Part shown: in pieces, positions 60,701-64,000 of the stretch | Layout of the letters: each line of letters opens with the position of its first letter | How positions within the stretch are numbered: position 1 is the stretch's first letter | Source of the DNA: Dehalogenimonas formicexedens | GTDB lineage: Bacteria; Chloroflexota; Dehalococcoidia; Dehalococcoidales; Dehalococcoidaceae | Direction: 5' to 3' | DNA length: 64,000 nucleotides | NCBI RefSeq assembly: GCF_001953175.1 | Contig: NZ_CP018258.1 | Coordinates: 1,020,210-1,084,209 of the forward strand | Notes under the pieces: generated by a model | What the model saw: the letters and a program-made list of their open reading frames with translations, nothing else | The model's database searches: none | Told to the model about the DNA's origin: nothing | Position numbers and translations under genes: made by a program

Positions 60701-62612
60701 CACGAATCTTACCCTTACGTTTGATGGCTCTTTTTTGGAAGACCACGCTCGTCTCATCATGACGGATGCAAAGACGGCTTTGGTTGAGTTAATTGCAAAT
60801 TGCTGGGATGCGGGTGCAAACCGAATTGATATCGTTTGGCCTGACCCTGCGCCGGATAATCTTAAAATTAAAGACGATGGGATAGGGATGAGCCGTTCAG
60901 AATTTGAACGACGTTGGCTGAGGTTTAACTACGACAGGAAAAGAGAACAGGGAGAACAAGTCATATTTCCCGTGGGAAATATAGCTAGCCATAGGAGAGC
61001 TTTCGGTAGGAATGGCAAAGGCCGTTTTAGCATGTTTTGTTTTTCAAATGAATATTTTATCGAAACCTGGAAAGACGGAAAATCGAATACGTTTTGCGTG
61101 AAGCGAAATAACGGTTTATCCGCTCTGCCTTTTAATATCACTCATGTCAAAGAAATTGATAAACCCGGACATGGTACAGAAATATCTGGAGAACTCGTCA
61201 GGAACCACCTCTCGATTGACACAATCCGTGATTTGATTGGGTCTAAGTTCATTACCGACCCGACTTTCAATATTTATGTCAATGAAGAATTGGTAAAACT
61301 TACAGACCTTGAACATTTATTTGACAGGCAGACAATATTCGTCGCGGATGTTGGAGAAATTATAATCTCATGCATTGATAGCCATAAAGTCGGAAGAACG
61401 AGCAAACAACATGGAGTCGCTTGGTGGGTACAAAAAAGGCTCGTGGGTGAACCTTCGTGGAGAGGTTTTGATGATGATGCATATCTGGACGCTCGCTCCA
61501 CTGAAGCCAAACGTTATACTTTCGTTGTGGAAGCAGACATTTTAATCGATGATGTAAGAGAGGATTGGGGCGAATTTAAGGATACAGAAAGGTTTAGGCA
61601 AGCTAACCGCGCTGTTAGGAATGCAGTTCTTAAAAAACTTCGCGAACTTATGGTTGATGAGCACAAATCTGCCAAAATGGCCGCTGTTCGCGAAAACAGA
61701 AGGGAAATGCAAAGCCTTTCACCCGATTCAAGACTTCATGTAGGTCAATTCATTGACACTGTTCAAGCAAGAATCCCCACTATCAACCAAAAGGTGCTTT
61801 CCACCACTGTAGAAATCCTTTCAAAATTGGAACAATCTCGTTCAAAGTACGCATTGCTGGACCAATTAATGAAACTGAATCCAGATGATATCGACAATTT
61901 AAATGACATTCTTTCAAATTGGTCAGTCCAAGAAGCTAGGATTGTGCTAAATGAGCTCCAAAACAGACTAAAGTTAATTGAATCTTTAACTGGGTTGGTC
62001 GATAACCCAGCCGCCGACGAGCTACATCAAATTCATCCCCTGTTTAGTCAAGGCCTTTGGATTTTTGGACCAGAATATGAGTCCATTCAATTCATTTCAA
62101 ATGTCACGTTACTTCGAGTGATTCAAGATTTATTCCAAGATAATCAAACAGTTAAGTTGGATAATCCGAAGAGAAGGCCAGATTTCGTTATATTACCCAA
62201 TTCCACGATTGGCGTTTATGCGAGCGACGATTTCAATCGAAAGGGCGAAGTCAATGGTTTTGCCAAAGTATTAATTATCGAGCTAAAAAAAGGTGGTTCT
62301 GAAATTACTGTAAAGGAAAGGCGCCAAGCTGAAGATTACGTATTAGAATTGAGGAAAAGTGGAAAAATTCAACCAACTACTGAATTAGTCGCGGTGGTAT
62401 TGGGTAGTAGAGTGTCCGGAGATTGTACTGAAGTCAATTGGCCAGAGCAAAATACCCGAATCACCCCATATTCATATAGCGTCATTTTGAGGTTCGCTCA
62501 TGCAAGAACATTTAACTTACTTGAGAAAATAAGGAAAGCGAAAGATATCGAACTCTCCGACCCAGAAATTGACCGTGTTTTACAGGTGGAAACGCAAAGC
62601 CAATTTGTGTGA
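60690..62612 (+). CDS. GHKL ATPase fused to PD-(D/E)XK nuclease
   Basis: A 640-residue protein. The N-terminal GHKL (Hsp90/MutL/MORC-type) ATPase domain shows the N box ELIANCWDAGA (N37), KDDGIGM (G1 box, about 61-67), FGRNGKGRFSMF (about 106-117) and HGTEISG. A transducer-like beta region follows, then helices with coiled-coil character (about 310-440). The C-terminal domain has PD-(D/E)XK residues RRPD (495-498) and ELK (531-533), followed by a Gln in ERRQAEDY, as in DUF4263/Shedu-like nucleases. An ATP-gated nuclease is thus predicted. It is the last gene of the three-gene operon. Confidence 0.78.
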   Translation: MNNDTNLTLTFDGSFLEDHARLIMTDAKTALVELIANCWDAGANRIDIVWPDPAPDNLKIKDDGIGMSRSEFERRWLRFNYDRKREQGEQVIFPVGNIASHRRAFGRNGKGRFSMFCFSNEYFIETWKDGKSNTFCVKRNNGLSALPFNITHVKEIDKPGHGTEISGELVRNHLSIDTIRDLIGSKFITDPTFNIYVNEELVKLTDLEHLFDRQTIFVADVGEIIISCIDSHKVGRTSKQHGVAWWVQKRLVGEPSWRGFDDDAYLDARSTEAKRYTFVVEADILIDDVREDWGEFKDTERFRQANRAVRNAVLKKLRELMVDEHKSAKMAAVRENRREMQSLSPDSRLHVGQFIDTVQARIPTINQKVLSTTVEILSKLEQSRSKYALLDQLMKLNPDDIDNLNDILSNWSVQEARIVLNELQNRLKLIESLTGLVDNPAADELHQIHPLFSQGLWIFGPEYESIQFISNVTLLRVIQDLFQDNQTVKLDNPKRRPDFVILPNSTIGVYASDDFNRKGEVNGFAKVLIIELKKGGSEITVKERRQAEDYVLELRKSGKIQPTTELVAVVLGSRVSGDCTEVNWPEQNTRITPYSYSVILRFAHARTFNLLEKIRKAKDIELSDPEIDRVLQVETQSQFV

Positions 62613-62683
62613 GCTTGTGCGTTCGGGTGACATCTTCTTTTCACCAAGATGTTCGATATTTTAGACCAAAGTAGATTTTAGTT

Positions 62684-63166
62684 TTAGCCGTCCGCCAATA
62701 CCTCGGGATGAGTTTTAATGTATTCTATTATTTGTCGGGCTGCCACATTGCCTGGGTATTTGATGAGGGCATTGAATACATATCTTCTGACACTTTCATC
62801 CTCACGACCATCCGCCAAAACATAAGCCATTGACTTCACAGCAGTATCATCATTGATTCTGCCCAATGCCATGGCAGCAGTTATTCTTATTCGTAATTCT
62901 TGCGATTTGTTAATGAGCAACTCCAAGAGTTTTTTTGTAGCCCGCTTGTCCTCAATTTCTCCGAGTGCGAACAACAACTCACACTGGATTCGGTAATCGG
63001 CGTCGGAGGATAACGGTTGGGGTTTTAAAGCCATTAATAATGGTTCCACAGCTTTGCCATCTTTCAATTCGCCAAGTGCATGAATGGCATGCAATATTTC
63101 ACTTTCAACATTGGAATTCTGCACAATGTCGATTAGTGTATCTAAGTTGTGATTTTCTTGAACCAT
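62684..63166 (-). CDS. HEAT-repeat (PBS-lyase type) protein
   Basis: A 160-residue solenoid of about five helix-hairpin repeats, each with the pattern ALGxxxDxxAVxPLL; readable examples are AIHALGELKDGKAVEPLL, LLFALGEIEDKRATKKLL and AAMALGRINDDTAVKSMA. Such HEAT_2/PBS-lyase repeats act as protein-binding scaffolds. It stands alone and converges with the GHKL-nuclease gene. AGGA lies 7 bases before the ATG. Its partner is unknown. Confidence 0.85.
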   Translation of the reverse strand: MVQENHNLDTLIDIVQNSNVESEILHAIHALGELKDGKAVEPLLMALKPQPLSSDADYRIQCELLFALGEIEDKRATKKLLELLINKSQELRIRITAAMALGRINDDTAVKSMAYVLADGREDESVRRYVFNALIKYPGNVAARQIIEYIKTHPEVLADG

Positions 63167-63294
63167 GACGACATCCTAATAGGTTGACTTTCCGCGATAT
63201 TCTATGTCCATGTTTGAGAAGTGTCAATAAGTGTTCCAAATAGTACCAAAGTGCCACATTGTTAACCTCTGATTATTATCAGAGGAAAGTAGGA

Positions 63295-63504
63295 GTGAAA
63301 CAACAAGTGGCACGAAAAAAGATAACCGCCAACGAAGAAAACGTAGAATCGCCATTTTATACTTTCACCGAAGCCCAGCAATTCCTAAAAGTCAGCCACC
63401 AGACTATTTATAGGCTTATGCAAAAGGGGCTTCCATCACACAAAGTTGGTAACAAAAGGGTATTTATAAAAGCAGACCTGATAAAATGGGTCCAGGAGCA
63501 CTAA
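63295..63504 (+). CDS. Excisionase-family HTH DNA-binding protein
   Basis: A 69-residue protein of the helix-turn-helix 17/excisionase type: FYTFTEAQQFLKVSHQTIYRLMQKG, then LPSHKVGNKRVFIKADLIKWVQEH, which is the winged MerR-like fold with the characteristic KADLIKW finish. I start at the GTG at 63295 (GAGG 9 bases upstream) rather than at the TTG at 63259. It may regulate or direct excision of the island. Confidence 0.8.
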   Translation: MKQQVARKKITANEENVESPFYTFTEAQQFLKVSHQTIYRLMQKGLPSHKVGNKRVFIKADLIKWVQEH

Positions 63505-63549
63505 ACCCGTCTTTTAGCCCTCACAATCTATATCTGAAGATTAACGAGC

Positions 63550-64000
63550 ATGTCGGACGACTCTGAGAACGAACCTCTAGAACTCCCAGATGCGATATAT
63601 TTACCGTTTCATCAGCTACCGGGAGTAAAAATCGCCGGTTACGCATTTGCGTGTGTTGAAAGAGCCTTAAAATACTCAGAAGAATCCCGAGTCGTATATG
63701 CTGGAATTGTACAGACTTGGGATTTACCTGGGTGCCAATCGTTAATTGAAGAGATGGCAACCCCAACCGAGGATTTCAATACGTGGCAAAAGAGCCTTGA
63801 CAAAGCTACGAAGTTCGGTACCTTACTTCCTGACTGGCCAACGTCCTGGGTGGACGTCTTTGCGAAAGTCAAAGATAATTCAGGCTTTGAGGCGTTATCA
63901 GAGCAGGCTCAGTACTTCGTAATAATGGCATTCAATCGTAAAGAGGACTTGGCTAACAATAAACCCAAAGTGAAACCTTTCATTCCCGGTCAAGAACCAT
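63550..64000 (+). CDS. Unknown protein, 3' truncated by the window
   Basis: The frame from the ATG at 63550 is open to the window end (150 codons). It starts 45 bases after the excisionase-like gene. The sequence is acidic and helical, with LPGVKIAGYAFACVERALKY and LPDWPTSWVDVFAKV; no known family is recognised. Codon use fits the island genes. The end ahead, VKPFIPGQEP, suggests a proline-rich linker before a further domain. Confidence 0.65.
   Translation, partial: MSDDSENEPLELPDAIYLPFHQLPGVKIAGYAFACVERALKYSEESRVVYAGIVQTWDLPGCQSLIEEMATPTEDFNTWQKSLDKATKFGTLLPDWPTSWVDVFAKVKDNSGFEALSEQAQYFVIMAFNRKEDLANNKPKVKPFIPGQEP

Larger units (their letters stand above)
47668..64000. mobile_element. Genomic island, left part (continues past the window)
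   Basis: The segment begins at the truncated tRNA-Met, is AT-richer than the core, and carries an IS, restriction and conflict genes, a SprT-like protein and an excisionase-like HTH. No integrase is visible; it should lie beyond the right edge, near an intact tRNA-Met copy. The extent is therefore open. Confidence 0.75.

Noticed and set aside
62613-62683. Terminator between the GHKL-nuclease and HEAT genes
   Set aside because: CATCTT and AAGATG can pair over 6 bp but there is no suitable T-run; too weak to call.
1-64000. CRISPR array or rRNA genes
   Set aside because: No regularly spaced direct repeats and no rRNA sequence were seen in reading the window.

Overview
The window reads as a chromosomal segment of a Chloroflexota bacterium, most likely of the class Dehalococcoidia. 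This is inferred from the overall look of the proteins (Dehalogenimonas/Dehalococcoides-like DnaG-RpoD pair, HNH-like miniprotein, YtxH/AI-2E/YihY block), moderate-to-high GC in the core, and frequent TTG/GTG starts. It is not proven. Unlike the organohalide-respiring members, it encodes a cbb3-type oxygen reductase, so it is probably capable of (micro)aerobic respiration.

Layout. 1-3666: 3' end of a dGTPase-like gene, dnaG and the primary sigma factor rpoD in one operon. 3690-8686 (minus): a respiratory operon with a small lipoprotein, a giant CcoN-CcoO-CcoP fusion with three haem c motifs, ccoS, a small membrane protein, a second lipoprotein and a His-rich four-helix membrane protein. 8962-15844: DNA repair and housekeeping (SbcC/Rad50-like ATPase, HD hydrolase, alpha/beta hydrolase, uvrA). 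16380-19354: ROK sugar kinase and glycogen branching enzyme. 19602-25389: glycosyltransferase, hydrogenase-maturation protease, tRNA-Lys, wHTH regulator, cobyrinate amidotransferase and a membrane protein. 25484-31643: rlmN, an HNH-like miniprotein, a PAP2 relative that has lost its catalytic residues, envelope-type proteins, a ferredoxin and a Crp-family regulator. 31748-39689: glycosyltransferase GT2-GtrA, then glycogen phosphorylase, 4-alpha-glucanotransferase and a GH57 enzyme; with glgB and ROK these form an alpha-glucan storage and mobilisation set.

39775-47560: a frameshifted response regulator, an HD-GYP c-di-GMP phosphodiesterase, a promoter plus structured RNA plus terminator with no recognised identity, a WxL-like/DUF916-like surface-protein pair, a multidomain surface protein, an orphan peptide-binding lipoprotein and a gluzincin peptidase.

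47668 to the end is a genomic island. Its left edge is a 3' fragment of a tRNA-Met gene followed by what looks like the original tRNA terminator, the classic signature of integration into a tRNA. The DNA becomes visibly AT-richer here. It carries a SprT-like zincin, a sigma-region-4-like protein cut by an IS3-family element, a single-chain nuclease-methylase restriction enzyme with an Mrr-like companion, a REase-TPR-GreAB-C-PIN conflict protein, a candidate three-gene defence operon (DUF5677-like, DUF429, and a GHKL ATPase fused to a PD-(D/E)XK nuclease), a HEAT-repeat protein and an excisionase-like HTH protein. The three-gene operon is the best candidate here for a poorly described system.
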